From Lumbricus terrestris (Eukaryota; Annelida; Clitellata; Crassiclitellata; Lumbricidae): a DNA stretch of 64,000 bases. Positions within the stretch are counted from its first letter, which is position 1, and each line of letters begins with the position of its first letter. The stretch is from the NCBI GenBank assembly GCA_949752735.1, contig OX457036.1:92670868-92734867 (forward strand), given 5' to 3'. The translations under genes were made by a program, and so were the position numbers. The notes under the pieces were generated by a model. That model was not told the DNA's origin. It did not search any database and worked only from the letters and a program-made list of their open reading frames with translations. Shown here piece after piece: positions 22,846-58,690 of this stretch.

Positions 22846-24529
22846 TTGCGAGATTTCCGGGAAAACTTGGGACAATTTCTGACAAACGACTAAAAATAAG
22901 AAAGGTCATCAGTTTATTTCGCCGCCGACTTGCGGCATTTTTCGAGAGAAATTTTCTGAAACGACTATAAAAAAGAATATTTCGCCCACAAAGCCACACC
23001 AGAAAAAATTGCTGGTTGTACAGTTCGACAAATTTCTTTAGGAAAACCCTGCCGTTACCTATTTCGAAATCGAGCTTTTATGTAAAATATAACTCTAAAT
23101 ATTAGTGGAGACACATACATGTAGGTAGCCTAGGCCGTTTAGTCATTGGCATAGCAAGTATCGCTATTACATGTAAGTATCGCTATTAGATAGAAGTTGA
23201 CTCGCTAATGTTTTGCGAAAATTGAAAATCAGGAAGACTCGTTACGTAAGCACATTACAGAATGAAACGGTAAATATCCGCGGGTATTTGCTTAATGATA
23301 GCATAACAATTATTATGACTGTGAGATTCTATTTTTAAGCACTAGGCTGGTGCCCTTACGATGATTCGAAAAGGGTTTGGTCTCTGACGTCCGCTCATGT
23401 GCACCTTACTCATCGTGTAACGGTGAAAGACTTAGGCTGCTATCGCTAGCAACACTCACGATTGCTTCCTAGCGCATTACAGGCTTTTCAACGCCCAGCG
23501 TGGCTAATTATTAAAGGCCGACTACATGTGTGGCTCTAGCTCATAATATTGTATTAAAGATAATTATGTTTTTGCTCTCTTGATAAGTGCGCAGCATTAC
23601 CTCCAACGTACGAAAACTACTTTCATCAGACTATAGACTTCCATCTGAACAAAACAAGATAATTTTAAACCTTATTAGGGCCTATGACCCCATGTAAATT
23701 TCACCCGCCTAAATATCTCACTGTTTTCCATTACGAGCACTGGGCAGTGGGGCCTCAATGTGGAATTAAATATCTATGTGGAGTGTTCCACGATGTTCGA
23801 GATAAGGAAGGTTGTGATTAACTGTTGCTTTTGTGCGTCTTTGAAGAAAAGCCGCACAAAGGCTGTAGGCCTAAGCCTACGTGACTGTACCATTTGCAAA
23901 GAGTTATTATTAGTGACACATTTGTAGCGACTATAGCAGTTAAATGACAATAATCTTTCTGTTAAATTAGAAGAGCAGGCCTCGAGGTGTCTTCAAACGT
24001 TGAAACTTAGGAACCTCGACTCGTGCTTCAAAAGGCCATCAAATAATTTACCTCGGGGTGCGCACCTATTAAAATGACTGAAACAGATGGCGTGGCATTC
24101 GTGCATTTCGATGATTTCATAGTCTGTAAAATAGCTGTATTTGAACTAATCAAGTCGAACCACAATACAAAAGATCCCAGAGCCCAAAGCACACCAAAGC
24201 ATGATAAATTTGTGTACAATTAGGCCTATGCCCTGAGATGTCACTGCAGTTTATTGTTAAACACTCTTAACGTCTAAAGCCACGCAGAAAACCTTTTGAT
24301 GTCTCCGGATAATTATACATCAACACTCTTCCTGAATTCATTCCATTCCTCATTCGTAGCACTTTCACTAGAGCCTTCACCGAATGTCTACAATAGACTT
24401 GTTCTTTCTCGCCGTCGAATTTGTTATTAGGGCCTACACGAGTCGAATTCAATTGTTTGGAAGCTATGTTAAAGCGTCCATCTGTCCTTCAGTACAGGGT
24501 CCGGCTCTGCTACCGTTGATAAAATGCCA
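22846..24529. other. No gene seen
   Basis: Non-coding. Two copies of CGACTTGCG occur near 22842 and 22927 beside AAATTTTC-like words. Open frames here are short and not flanked by splice sites of P450 phase. Confidence 0.45.
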
Positions 24530-24537
24530 CCTGGCAT

Positions 24538-24868
24538 CAGGGCCGTGTTTAACATAGGTCCATTCGGTGCGGTGCACCGAATGCCCCGAGCCGAGTTTTG
24601 TTGCCATTGCCCAAATGTGTCTTTTGCGAGACTCAGTGTTAATTAAACCTTTGGTAAAAATGTAGAAAACCATTAATTTAACTAAGTTCACCGACGTTGC
24701 GTGCTTGCTTACTGACCCGCCACAGCCGACAAATCACGTAGGCTATACGCTAGCCTATTGAACAGCGGATTTTTGCAAAATGACTAAGCTTGTAAGACTG
24801 TGGAACGGCACTTTGCTAATGCTGTAACACTTTGCACCGACACTCGAAGAACCTTAAACACGGCTCTG
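24538..24868. mobile_element. hAT-like MITE, 331 bp
   Basis: Inverted ends CAGGGCCGTGTTTAA and the complement of CAGAGCCGTGTTTAA. The exact 8-bp duplication CCTGGCAT flanks it (24530-24537 and 24869-24876). A small inverted motif CATTCGGTGC/GCACCGAATG lies just inside the left end. No ORF. Confidence 0.87.
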
Positions 24869-24876
24869 CCTGGCAT

Positions 24877-25677
24877 TTCGAAAATTGAAATTTTGTTAAC
24901 AGATGAGACCGACGTTTTGGTCTTTGACAAATTTCTTTGCGCCAGAGCACTAATGATGCTAATTATTCACGAAGTAAATTTACAATGAAAGGCGACACCG
25001 ATGTTTAAGAGGGTAGTGGTAAAAGGATTCCTCGTTCGGTGCTTATCTAGTTTTCGTGCCGTATTGTTACCATCATCATAAGACCCCCCCAGGCTGCTGG
25101 AGCTTAACAGGAGCAGAAGATCTCAACAGATCAGTTCATCTCATTCCACATCGAGCTCTTCAGGGGCGATCGCTGAGGAGGCTGACAATGGAAATTGCTG
25201 AATGTTGAGAGTGGTTTTAGAAAAAAGAAACGCAAGTTTTTGTTTTCATTTATTCATTCTGATCACTTTAAACAGCGCTCTTTCAAGTTCCAACTGTAAA
25301 GGTTTTTAAAAGATTTGCATATTTGCATATGTGTATGAGCATGTCTGTAGGCTATGTATGGTTGCATTTCTGTACGTTTCAAGACACATAAAACAGTGTT
25401 GTGATACCAAGGCAATGAAAACACGACTAGACCTAAAAGAACTGTTTAATGCAATTTAAATGTCCACTGAATAGATTCAATCGCGACAACATTACACTTA
25501 TTTGTGTGCAGTACCAATGTTTTTCCATGTGGAATATTTATTCAGGTGATAGTAGTTTATGACCGAATATTATTTGCATGTAAGCTTATGCATAGACTTA
25601 TCTCTTATTAATAGAATTGGGCTGATGGGAAGGATCCATTGAGCAGGACAGCAGACTGGCGAGAGTTTAACACCGCT
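24877..25677. other. Downstream flank of P450 gene B; nothing else recognised
   Basis: Non-coding stretch 3' of gene B, which should hold its 3' untranslated region. Confidence 0.4.
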
Positions 25678-28600
25678 CTACATTCTTGGTATCATTCGCA
25701 CTTTAAATGATGATGGAATAGCCAGTGCTCCAATGATTGTCTCAACGTCAATCCTTGTCTGGCCCTCTGGTGGTCGAACAGTGAAGCGTTGAAGCAGACC
25801 AGTGATGATTAGGAATATCTCAAGACGAGCTAATACTTCTCCGAGGCATGAGCGACGTTCTGTAATAAACAGAATACCATCCGAAAACTTTCCAATGCAA
25901 CCCCTTTTAAGACTTAGCAAGATCATGCTGTGTGATCACTTCAAAAGAAATTTTCTGCAGAAACCACAAAGCGTGCGTAATAGTGATATAATTATAATAA
26001 TTACGACAGTTTATCTGTCGCGGTAAATCGGCAATGCCTTTACAAGGACGCATACAATGAAGGTTGAGCAAAAGCTACAACAATATCACCAAGCTCTTAA
26101 AATTATGTAGGCTTTTAAACAAAATGGTTACAAGGTCATTATATTGAGCTCAGTAAAACATCAAGGAGGTCGATTATCTCGTTAAATTGAGCTCAATAGT
26201 TTACTATCTAGATATATTGTCAATTTTCTCTTGAGTGAACAATTCTACCTCTGCTGTATGAATGATTCAGTAAATACCCAATAAACAAATAGGCTAATTA
26301 CCACAAGTTATGCGACAATAATTTTGCATTACAGAATGTAGTCTTGCCTGAGCGTCTAAAATTTCAATATTTCTACAACTGAAAACTTCGTTGAATGTCA
26401 TTATGTCAACAAACAAGGCACTTACCAATGCTAAATGGAATAACTCGGTTGCTATCGATGACATTGTTCTCATCGTCCAAGAACCGTTCTGGACGAAAGA
26501 CTTCCGGGTCATTCCAGACTTTCGGGCTCATGTGAACAGCGTAAAGATTTGGCCACACCTGTAATAATTATTGCAATAGGCCTACTGTCTTAGCAACTGG
26601 GATTTTACTGAATACCATAACGACAGGTTCTAATTGGAACAATGACGTTAACGATGGAAAAAATAGCTTAATTGGCTATTAAAGCTATTCATCGATTTAG
26701 AACGCAAATTGTGCAATTTTGCTGTGATGCAAAAAATTGCTGCTTATCTATCATACTAGGCTATTACTAGCCTAGGCTATAATATACTGCAGCGTATCAA
26801 ATACTATGACTCTATTCTTCAAAATCTGTAACTCCAACTACCGCTGATCAGAGTTAGAGAATTTCATCGTAAGATGGGACGTTACGGTTTTCTGACGCCT
26901 GATATTAAGAGAGTAGAAGCTCTTGTTCATGACATTGAAAATCGGCTACTTCGTAGTGATCCGACTCGACTCACACATCCTGATTAAAATTTCCCAATCG
27001 AAAGTCAACAGGCCGTATAATCGTCCCCGTCCTCAAAAATTTGAACTCCCGATTATGGACGAAAGGAATTACATTTCACAAGTATTTGCAGATACTCCAC
27101 CAATGCCTCTCTTTCTGACTTCCATCCATTTGATTGAATTAGGATTTTCTTTATCATTTCTTATTCGTAACTGGCTGCGGTATGTCAACAAGAACTCAAT
27201 AAAACGAATATATCATCGCCAACCAGAATGGGCATTGGGTCTTGACTGGCTAGGAAGCTTATTGATAGGGTTGATCACGCGGCTCATTCTAAAATAATGG
27301 TTTCACGAAAAATGACTAGCCTATGTTCTGTAATATTGTAGGCCTAATTACATTTTTAAATACAAGCCTACTATAAAAGGTATAACCTGTATACCAGGTG
27401 AAAGTCCAAATGATCAGTGAAATTTAGGCTTCTTGAGATTTTCGTTAATGCATTTATGATATAATATTTACCCCAGTTCCCTTGGGAACGAAATATCCAT
27501 TCACTGTACTATCTCTCAGCGTCTTTCGTGGTATTGAGATTACCGCCAAGGTTTTCCATCTCATCACCTCTAGTATGCTTGCTTGTACAAACGGTAGTCT
27601 ACTCTGATCCTCGGCAGATGGCAGCCTTTCGCGAGGTATGACATTATCTATTTCTCTCTGCAGGCGTTCCTGAACCACAGGATAATTTGCAAGCATGAAT
27701 ACGAACCAGAGCATTGTATTTTTTGATGTATCACTCCCAGCTGTAACCAAGTCTCTGAGTGTGATGTTCAGCTGCTCTCGGTCGTAATGCGATCCAAGTT
27801 TTTCAATGTATCTACGCACGAAGCAGTCAGCAGCGCCCGTTTTCAGACTTTCCTCGACTTCTTCTTTGAAAATCTCCTGCATTCGCCGGTCACTGTTCAC
27901 GTGCAAGCACAATTTCTTTCTGTAATAGGGGACAAATCGCAGAGCATGTGCTATTTCGAAAGCATTGTCCATACCTTCGAAAAACCCTCTCATCTGGTGT
28001 GCACGTTCACTGGCCCCGAGTTCATAGCTATGTCGACGTCCAAAGACGATGTTGTTTATGACGTTGGTTGTGGCTAGCATCAGCAGATCTTCTGGGTCGA
28101 ACATTTCTCCGTTTCTCCTATGAACGTATTCTGTGATTGCTTCCACCTCCATGAGGATTCTCGCTTCCATTGTGCTTTTGACTCCGAATCCGAATTCTTT
28201 GAGGATGGACAGTGATAGCTGGTGGTACGCCTTCCATTCCGACGAGGGATTCATTGAAGCTAAACCTTGAAAACAAGTAAGTTTTTAAATGCTCGACGGA
28301 TAAGTTTTCAAGAAAATTGTATAGGCCTACAATGGATAGTGCAGCTCAAGACACACTCAGATTTCGTCAATTTGACGTGGACAATTAAACCGGAAGAAAA
28401 TGTTTTGCAGATAATGATGTAGGCCTATGCAGTTATGAAGTCGGTCTCATACCTTTAGTGTTTGGATTCACAAGTTTTTCAGTGTATATCGGATCTCTTC
28501 CGGAGAAAGCATAACTTTGCTTCACCAAAGCTTCGTCGATTACTTCCTTGCTGTTCAGTGTCAGAATGAGTCTACAACGCACAGTCCGCAGTTCAAGACT

Positions 28601-29267
28601 ATAGTATCTCTTCATTCCAAAATTAATTGATTCGGAGAATTATATAGCGCCTCTTCAGTGGCTTAAAAAGTTCTGCTCGGAGATGTTCAGTTGTGGATCC
28701 CTCTGTCTGGATTGATCTGACGAGAAATGACTGATATGCACCACACTGAATCAATACATCTCGCTGTGCAGGCCAGGACATAGAATTACACGTGTGGGAC
28801 GTGGATGATAATATTGCAGTTAAAAGGGCATTAATTAGAAATGTAGACTATATCTAATGTTCTAGAGTTCACGTGTGTCTTTATACATTGGCCTACACAG
28901 ATGCAAGCAGGCCTAATTACACCCAGAGTGTTGTGCTTGACTTTTCAATATCTCAAAATATAATGGTTGTTGACTTAATACGCAAGAGGGTGTCTCCCCG
29001 TGCGCAAGACTGCAAGCTTAATCCTACCTCTCACCTGCTGCCTGCTTTGAATGTGAAGACTGGTCCAAGTTCATCGGCCTTTCTCATGAAGAATTCCGCC
29101 AGGTTATCAAAGCCAATTAGAAATGGCAATGATCCGATCAGTGGAAAAGATGGAAGCGAGGGTGGAAGGAGGCGTTTGCCTATGTCTTTAGATTTCCACC
29201 ATTTGAGCAGAAAATGAGAGACAGAAAAGACCCCGACGAAGAGGAATGCTTCCAACGTGCATGACAT
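25678..29267 (-). CDS. Cytochrome P450 gene B, clan 2, five exons, 486 aa
   Basis: Minus-strand exons at 29267-29035, 28571-28453, 28265-27472, 26558-26426 and 25859-25678. Sizes are 233, 119, 794, 133 and 182 bp, identical to gene A, all with GT-AG introns. The start is the second Met of a Met-Met pair, chosen because it makes exon 1 match its paralogues; an upstream in-frame Met at 29297 is possible. Motifs: hinge PPSLPSFPLIG, I-helix AGSDTS (about 293-298), K-helix EVMR, FRPERF, and haem loop FSIERRSCLG. The residue that is usually Gly in the FxxG part of the haem loop is Glu here, because the split codon reads G|AA. Cys and the downstream Gly are intact. It is a close tandem paralogue of gene A with the same expected ER-bound monooxygenase role; activity is uncertain because of the Glu. 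Confidence 0.9.
28640..28720 (-). repeat. LINE/SINE 3'-tail relic in intron 1 of gene B
   Basis: AATTATATAGCGCCTCTTCAG matches the reverse of the GGCGCTATATAAATT tail of the LINE at 20509-20940. Only the end of the element is recognisable. Confidence 0.5.
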
Positions 29268-29297
29268 CATTCTTATCCTGTATAAAGAAGCACACAC

Positions 29298-30886
29298 GGC
29301 AGGATGTTACGATCAAAGATTTTCGAATTAATTTTCATACATTGAACCATTGATTTTCAAGCATGAACATAACATAATTATATTATTATTGTATGGGTGT
29401 ATGTATATAATTATATTATGTGTGTTGCTGTGTGTGCGCGTTCGCGCGTGTGTATCCATCATACGCTTGTTAACGTGCATTTTATGCCTGCATGCAACTG
29501 TAGGCCTAGCCTATAGGCCTATACGTGTCGAGAAACCCAATACAGCGTGTTTAGACTTTAGAATATTTCACAAAGGCACAACAAACGTGATTATCCAAAC
29601 ACCAGCACAGATCAGCTTTTGAAGGCAGTTTAAGTGTCTACGGCGTAAAATCAGATGCAAATAAAACCATGTGAGGCAGAGTTTCCCCAGCGAAATAGCC
29701 ATTCACGAGATATAGGCCTAATTGTATGGCCCCATGCACTTGTATGCATGAATATCTGCACTTTTTGCAGTGATTAATGACAAGGTATACTACTCTGTAG
29801 CCTGCGTGTAAGGCTGTAGGCCCTACATGCAGCTATTATGTTTAGGTCTACATAAGCAATTGCACGCTAACATTATCGTGACATACGCAAATGCGTATGA
29901 GTAGCCTACGCAAGTAGACCTACACCGCAGAGGACCTTGGACTGCCTACGAAGAAAGCAATATTATTCAAATGCGACAAATACTAAGAACTAATTGGCAC
30001 AATTGCAACTTACCAAGTCTCCAATAGTGCGCTAATTTTTGTATGTAGCCTAGGCTAAAGCTCCTGCGTTGGTGATACTATGCGCTATTACGTTTGTGCT
30101 ATCTGATGCCCTTCCTGTTCTTGGTTGCTTCAGTCGGATTGGAGACAGGCTTCGACACGCTACGCAAAAACATCGTGTCCCAAAAAATTGTGTTTTGAGA
30201 ACCTATGCAAAATTTGCGAAAGTTAAGTGAAACGGAAGTTTCAATTCCTGCTTATTCCTGTAGCACGACGCTTAATACCGTGACACTTAATATCTTAACT
30301 CTACAGTTAATCCAGACGACAATCAGCTTTGCACTATTTAACCGATACCAGCTTTCATTTAAATGGTTGGCGGCAGAATTAGGAATTAGAAATAGGAATT
30401 TAATGGAGTGATAATGTGCGAATTTGACAAACTGCGACAGACTGACAATACCACATAATTATTTAGAGTGTAGGCCTATGTAAACACTCATATCAAGAAC
30501 AATTATAATTTTCAGCGTTCTTTTCGGGACACCTTGTATAATCGAAAGCTGTAAGCTGAGCACACGTAATAAACTGTGTGCATTTGATGGAACTTGACCG
30601 TTCGACTGAGAGCAACAAAAGCTCAATTCAACTGCACGATAACAGTATATAGACCCAGGTCTACTTTCATAAGAGATAATGAAGTGTTAGCCATTTGACG
30701 CTAGCTTTTCAAGATAGTATGAATGTGTCTCGACATTATTATAATAATAATGTTTCACTACATACATGCCAACTTATTTACGCACGCTGGAGCGGCCGGT
30801 TATAATTATTTCATGATAAACCAGAGACGGGCAGACACAGACACAGACAGACAGACAGACAGATAGAGAGTAGGGAGTGAGAGAGA

Positions 30887-30918
<32 letters not shown>

Positions 30919-32469
30919 AACAGAGAGACAGAGAGACGCAGAGAGACAGACGGACAGAGACAGAGACAGGGAGACAGAGAGGTTTGAAGCAGATAGGACA
31001 TGTTTTCCCAAAAATGGAAAGAATAATCAGGCAAGAGATGTACCGGAAAACTGGACGGTGATGCAAAATCTGGCGGAAAGCCACCAGAGACGAGTTGAAA
31101 TGCCTGGAAATGTTGTCGGACGAAGCAAATAAGTTGGCGATGGACAGAGACGAACAGAGGAAAGGTCAAGGACACGGAAAACTGGGTAAGTGCAAGTGAG
31201 GACTGCACAAACGATTAATTGGAGTTAAAATTTAATGGATCTGAGCCAAAAAGAAAGGTCTGGACTAGTTACATCAGATAGAAGGAGGAGCAAAGACCTC
31301 ACTGAAACCAACACTCACTTTTTTGTTCCTTTTTGTTGCGCTACGTTTTTGAATCCTCAAAAACAGTGGATGGACTCTCTGAAAGTGATATAACCTTCGT
31401 TATGCTTGAAATATTTTGGTTAAATTTGGTCATTGTAGGCCTACGTAAATACATGTAGGTAACATTAAAATTGTCAAGCTGTTCTTTTGATATGTTTTCC
31501 TATTATCCTGCTTTAAGGCGCAGGAAAAGTATTCCTACGCAGTTATTTGGCCACTACCGGTATATCTAGTTGGTTAATCTCATACTGCTTAACATAAATT
31601 TGTCAATTTAACCGGTAACTAGACCCCCATCTAGCTGGATTATCCCCTTTGGGTGAGACTTTACTCATTAATCTGCTTATCAACAGTTGGCCTATACCAA
31701 AATATTAGCCTACATACTTAAGTATGGCTACTGAGTTTCAATACTGTCAATTCAAAGTGTTTCTTGTGGTCAATAAACATATAAACAAATAATCACTCAA
31801 TCAATCAATCAATTTTTTTATTGAGCCAAGACGCATACAAGACAGTTATAGCATCACATCAAAACAAACACGAAAACTCTTGGTTCCGAAAGGGAAACCA
31901 GAAGTAACCGCAGAGTTCCGCTGGTTAGGGCCACCTATGCTCATAATTATTCAGATACTAGGCGTTTACAGGTTCATTACAATAAGCGTGACGTCTACAG
32001 AAATTCATATTCTATATTCCATCATTATAAATCAAAACTTAACTAAGAAAACTTATCGTTCCAATTTTTAACATCACGATACTACATAATATGCAGATCT
32101 AAATGTGGTGATGAGCACTGTAAGCATCAAATCGTAACTAAATCAAATCAACACCAAACTATACAAAGAAAGAAAACCTTAACTATGAAACATCAAACCT
32201 TAACCAAGAAGGGAAAAAGAAGCACCAGGTAAGGGAAAGGAGTAGGAGGTATGAACCCGACTAACAAACAAACAAGGTATTATGAATAAAAAATAACAAT
32301 CAGTAAACTAAAGCATATTATGAGCCGATAATACACGGTTAGATGATATTACAGAAGCTGACGTTTATTTATGCGTGACCTATATAGTGATCCCACAGAA
32401 TTCATGCGGCTTAAAATCATTCTTTACCCATAGCGTTAAGGTTTAAGCAGAAAGTCTAAAAGCATTAGA
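29298..32469. other. Intergenic between P450 genes C and B
   Basis: About 3.2 kb without a recognisable gene. It holds a short GT-rich stretch (29395-29455), a CAGA/GAGA tract (30835-30985) and, from 31796, a (CAAT)n run followed by TTTTTTTATTGAGCC. The last is the look of a retroelement 3' tail on the minus strand, with an unidentified body to about 32300. Confidence 0.45.
30835..30985. repeat. Mixed (CAGA)n/(GA)n low-complexity tract
   Basis: Tandem ACAGACAG units pass into GAGAGAGA and back to CAGAGAGA. It creates three overlapping Ser/Leu/Cys-rich open frames on the minus strand that are not genes. Confidence 0.85.
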
Positions 32470-55045
<22,576 letters not shown>

Positions 55046-55307
55046 TCTAGCTTTGCCTTCTACAAAAAAACAAGACATGAGCTTAAGAAAAATTGACGAC
55101 AATCTTTTGATTTTTAATTAGCTTACATTTTAGATAATTATGATAATTTTCAATTTAGCTTAAAAGCATTTGGATATTTTGTATTTTCACTCCACAATTT
55201 TGAAGTGTATTTAAAATTACCATATTCTGACACTAAAGTTCATGCCATCTCTTAGAACTGAGCCTATAGTCTAGCGTCAAATAATTGCAGTTTAGTATAG
55301 GCCTGTT

Positions 55308-56408
55308 AAGGGAGGGTGGGGCAAAACGCCCACCTTAAGGATAAACTGGGTGTAGAGAGCAAAACACATTGATATCTAATGTTAATTATTTTATCATCAT
55401 AAACATCTGCACTTAAGCTACAATATCACTAAATAAAAAAACTTACATGAATTCAAATTAAGGCACAAAATTGTCTGAAAGTTTTTGGTCGAAAAGGGGC
55501 GTTTTGCCCCACCCAGGGGGCAAAATGCCCATACCCTGGACATTTTACCCCAATGATAAAGTATACTAGATAATTGCCTAACGTACGTACATGTACGTAT
55601 GTATGTATGTATGTATGTATGTATGTATGTATGTATGTATGTATGTATGTATGTATGTATGTATGTATGTATGTATGTATGTATGTATGTATGTATGTAT
55701 GTATGTATGCATGTATGTATGTATGTATGTATGTATGCATGCATGTATGTATGTATGTATGTATGTATGTATGCATGTATGTATGTATGTATGTATGTAT
55801 GTACGCATGTATGTATGTATGTATGCATGTATGTATGTATGTATGTACGCATGTATGTATGTATGTATGTATGTATGTATGTATGTATGTATGTATGTAT
55901 GTATGTATGTATGCATGCATGCATGCATGTATGTATGTATGTATGCATGCATGCATGCATGTAGGTATGTATGCCCAGTCAGGTGAGGTAAGACGCCCAG
56001 TCACGTGAGGTAAGACGCCCAGTCCCGTGAGCATCTTACCCCCAAGCAGTAGTAGTTACATTCCATACTCCACGCCTAAAACGACTACTTCAATATCAGA
56101 TTAAAGTTCACTGTAACATACCTAAATAAGTATGAATCCAACAAAGCATGGATCTTTCGGAAAGAGCTAAACTAAGTAATTTTAACAAATTAATGAAAAA
56201 TGGAAACCCTTACATCAGCTTTCGCAAAAATCGATTTTCTTGATAACGAGAGACCTGGTCACAGGGAACGCGAAAGTACGATGTATTTTAACCGGAAATG
56301 CATAAAACTAAACGGTTCCAACTAAAATTTGGATTCGGCACATCAGTTGACTGAAATAATGCCTATGGGCATCTTACCTCCCATGGGCGTTTTGCCCCAC
56401 CCTCCCCC
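55308..56408. mobile_element. Inverted-repeat-bounded element with an internal (GTAT)n expansion
   Basis: GGGAGGGTGGGGCAAAACGC at the left faces its complement near 56380-56405. Inside are related words (GTTTTGCCCCACCC, GGGGGCAAAATGCCC) and three copies of a GACGCCCAGTC/GTGAGGTAA unit (55973-56035). No certain target duplication; TA is possible. It lies just upstream of P450 gene C. Confidence 0.5.
55588..55972. repeat. (GTAT)n microsatellite with GCAT variants
   Basis: About 385 bp of GTAT units with scattered GCAT and GTAC changes. It produces open Met-Tyr-Val-Cys and His-Thr-Tyr-Ile repeats in several frames of both strands; none is a gene. Confidence 0.95.
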
Positions 56409-57076
56409 TATATATAATTATATAGATGCTATAACACTAAATGAAGTTATTTTACTTACAACAATGTCAGTGCTTACAATAATATTTTGTGGAAATTATT
56501 TACCTATAAATAATAGGCTGCAGGCTAATCCCAAATTCCAAGCACAGGATAAGTAAATTTGCAAATTCTAAGGCACTAAGAAAGCGAGTGCGAAAATAGT
56601 TCCTTCTGGATTTCTACGCAAGATTCTGTCAGCAATCAGAAGCAGAAATCGTTGGTTAACAGAGAACCACATTATGGATTCAAATTATATTATTCGTCTG
56701 AATTGTTAGTGCAAACATGTTATCATTGTTACGCATTTATGACAGGTCACAATAATTACTATTGTTGAAATAGTCTTACCGCAAAACTGTATAACAGAAT
56801 GGTATTCTCCTAATATAAATATCCCACTCTATGCAAAACGCAACTGTAGGCCTAAGTGTGTCACATGAACAGCGTTCGCTGTTGACTGGGCAGACGCTCA
56901 AGCCAGACTTTTTCTTCGACAGCAGCGATGCAATAGGCTACGAAATTCCACAGAGGGAACATGTTTCGTTGCCATTATACTCTCCAAAGCTGTTGGTATT
57001 ACATGTAAATATGAGTTTTGCTTTCATCATGGGCTTTGAATGCGTGCATAATTATATATATACATTTATAAAAGTG
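56409..57076. other. No gene seen
   Basis: Non-coding AT-rich DNA upstream of P450 gene C. Nothing recognised. Confidence 0.45.
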
Positions 57077-57098
57077 CGTAGTGCGTGCGTGTGTGCGG

Positions 57099-57150
<52 letters not shown>

Positions 57151-57340
57151 CCTATGTGCGAGTCTGATATACGTGTGGATGTGTGTTTCTTGTGCGTTTG
57201 TTGTGTGTAGATGTTTGTGTATGTGTGTGTGTCGGTGTGAGTGTATGCGTGTGGTGCAGGTGTGTGTTTGTGTGAATGTGTATAATTATGTGGATGTGTG
57301 TATGTGGATGTGCATGTGTGTAGAAGACAGGGCGAACCAA
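57077..57340. repeat. (TG)n-rich tract
   Basis: A pure TG run at about 57101-57148 with degenerate TGTG-rich flanks to 57340. The Cys/Val-rich plus-strand frame and the Thr/His-rich minus-strand frames here are repeat artefacts. Confidence 0.9.
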
Positions 57341-57483
57341 GACGATCCATAATAGCTAGGTTAGGCCAATAGACTTGACTTCGACCTTGGTTTCATACGT
57401 CATCATATTCAACCTGCCCGTGCAATGCATGACTAAAATGACAATATCTAAATAAACCGCGAAGGACTGGCAAATGCGTACGC

Positions 57484-57833
57484 GTATGCATGGATGGATG
57501 GATGAATGGATGGATGGATCAGTGGATGGATGGATGAATGGATGAATGGATGGATGGTTGGGTAGGTATAGGTAATTAGGTATGTCTAAATGTATGTATG
57601 TATGTATGTATGTATGTATGTATGTATGTATGTATGTATGTATGTATGCATGTATGTATGTATGTATGTATGTATGTATGTATGTATGTATGTATGTATG
57701 TATGTATGTATGTTTATAGGTAGGTAGGTAGGTAGGTAGGTAGGTAGGTAGGTAGGTAGGTAGGTAGGTAGGTAGGTAGGTAGGTAGGTAGGTTGGTAGG
57801 CAGGCAGACAGACAGACAGACGGATAGACAGAT
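57484..57833. repeat. Chain of four tetranucleotide arrays
   Basis: (GGAT)n at 57487-57556, then (GTAT)n at about 57593-57713, (GTAG)n at about 57717-57793 and a short (CAGA)n at about 57800-57822. Neighbouring units differ by one base. Confidence 0.92.
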
Positions 57834-58690
57834 CAACATACATGTATACATAAACGGATAAGCAGAAGAATAGATAGACAGTCAAGGAGACAGGCAGAAA
57901 TATTATAATTATACACAATATGTCATAAACTAATTATATATATCTATATACATGATGCACAAATTAGTGTTTAAATGAAGAAATTAGAATCGCAGATATT
58001 GTGGCACGAAAACGTAGTTTTTGTAGCATATAGACTACCTGACCATTTTCTATTAGAAAGCTCTATTTACACAATTATTCATTCAAACACTCATTCATTA
58101 AAATTTTTAGAGGCGCTCCCATACCAATCACGGCAATATAAATTATATTTCAGCAACTTGTATTTTAAGAAATTGGCATTATTTCTAGAAAGTAGGCGCT
58201 TCTCCAACGGAAGTCTGTTTCAAGTGCATGGGCCAACAATGCAGAATGCAATAATTATTGTATCTATACCTATAAAATCGAAAATCTCAAATCGTATCCT
58301 TGAATAAAACTTCTTATCCACGCTACCGATTTTTCCCAATATTTACAAAAATGCTTTTATCACCCAATAACAAATCATAAGGGGTTCGCGATTCAAAACT
58401 CTTACCTATTCCAGAGTTTGAAACTTTTAATTTTCCATCCGAAACGCTGTATTTAACACGCCATTTGCCTACAGCACATCGATATTAATAGACCATCATG
58501 TTCGTTGAACGAAAGATGATATATTGATGATTCAAACCAATACATTAATGACGTCATGGCCGATATTTTTCCTATAGCGCGTTACGCCGTTAAGTAGGCC
58601 TATTTAAGACGCAATAATTTTCGCCGACAATAGATTTTTAACCTCATTTTTCGCCGAGGGCACGCGGTTTTGCAAAACTGCTCACTATAG
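57834..58690. other. No gene seen
   Basis: Non-coding. AGAGGCGCTCCCAT near 58110 resembles the LINE 3' family. The 110-codon plus-strand frame at 57975-58307 lacks recognisable domains and is probably chance or transposon-derived. Confidence 0.4.

Noticed and set aside
26923..27297. 124-codon plus-strand ORF as a gene inside intron 3 of P450 gene B
   Set aside because: No recognisable domain, and length is compatible with chance in AT-rich DNA.
30774..31208. Ser/Leu/Cys-rich minus-strand ORF of 144 codons
   Set aside because: It spans the CAGA/GAGA tract in three overlapping frames; composition is purely repeat-driven.
55418..56034. Long open frames of Met-Tyr-Val-Cys and His-Thr-Tyr-Ile repeats on both strands
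   Set aside because: They are translations of the (GTAT)n microsatellite; a 4-bp repeat without stops is open in all frames.
57586..57918. 110-codon minus-strand frame rich in Thr-Tyr-Leu-Pro and His-Thr-Tyr-Ile
   Set aside because: Produced by the GTAG and GTAT arrays; no start context, domain or splice signal.
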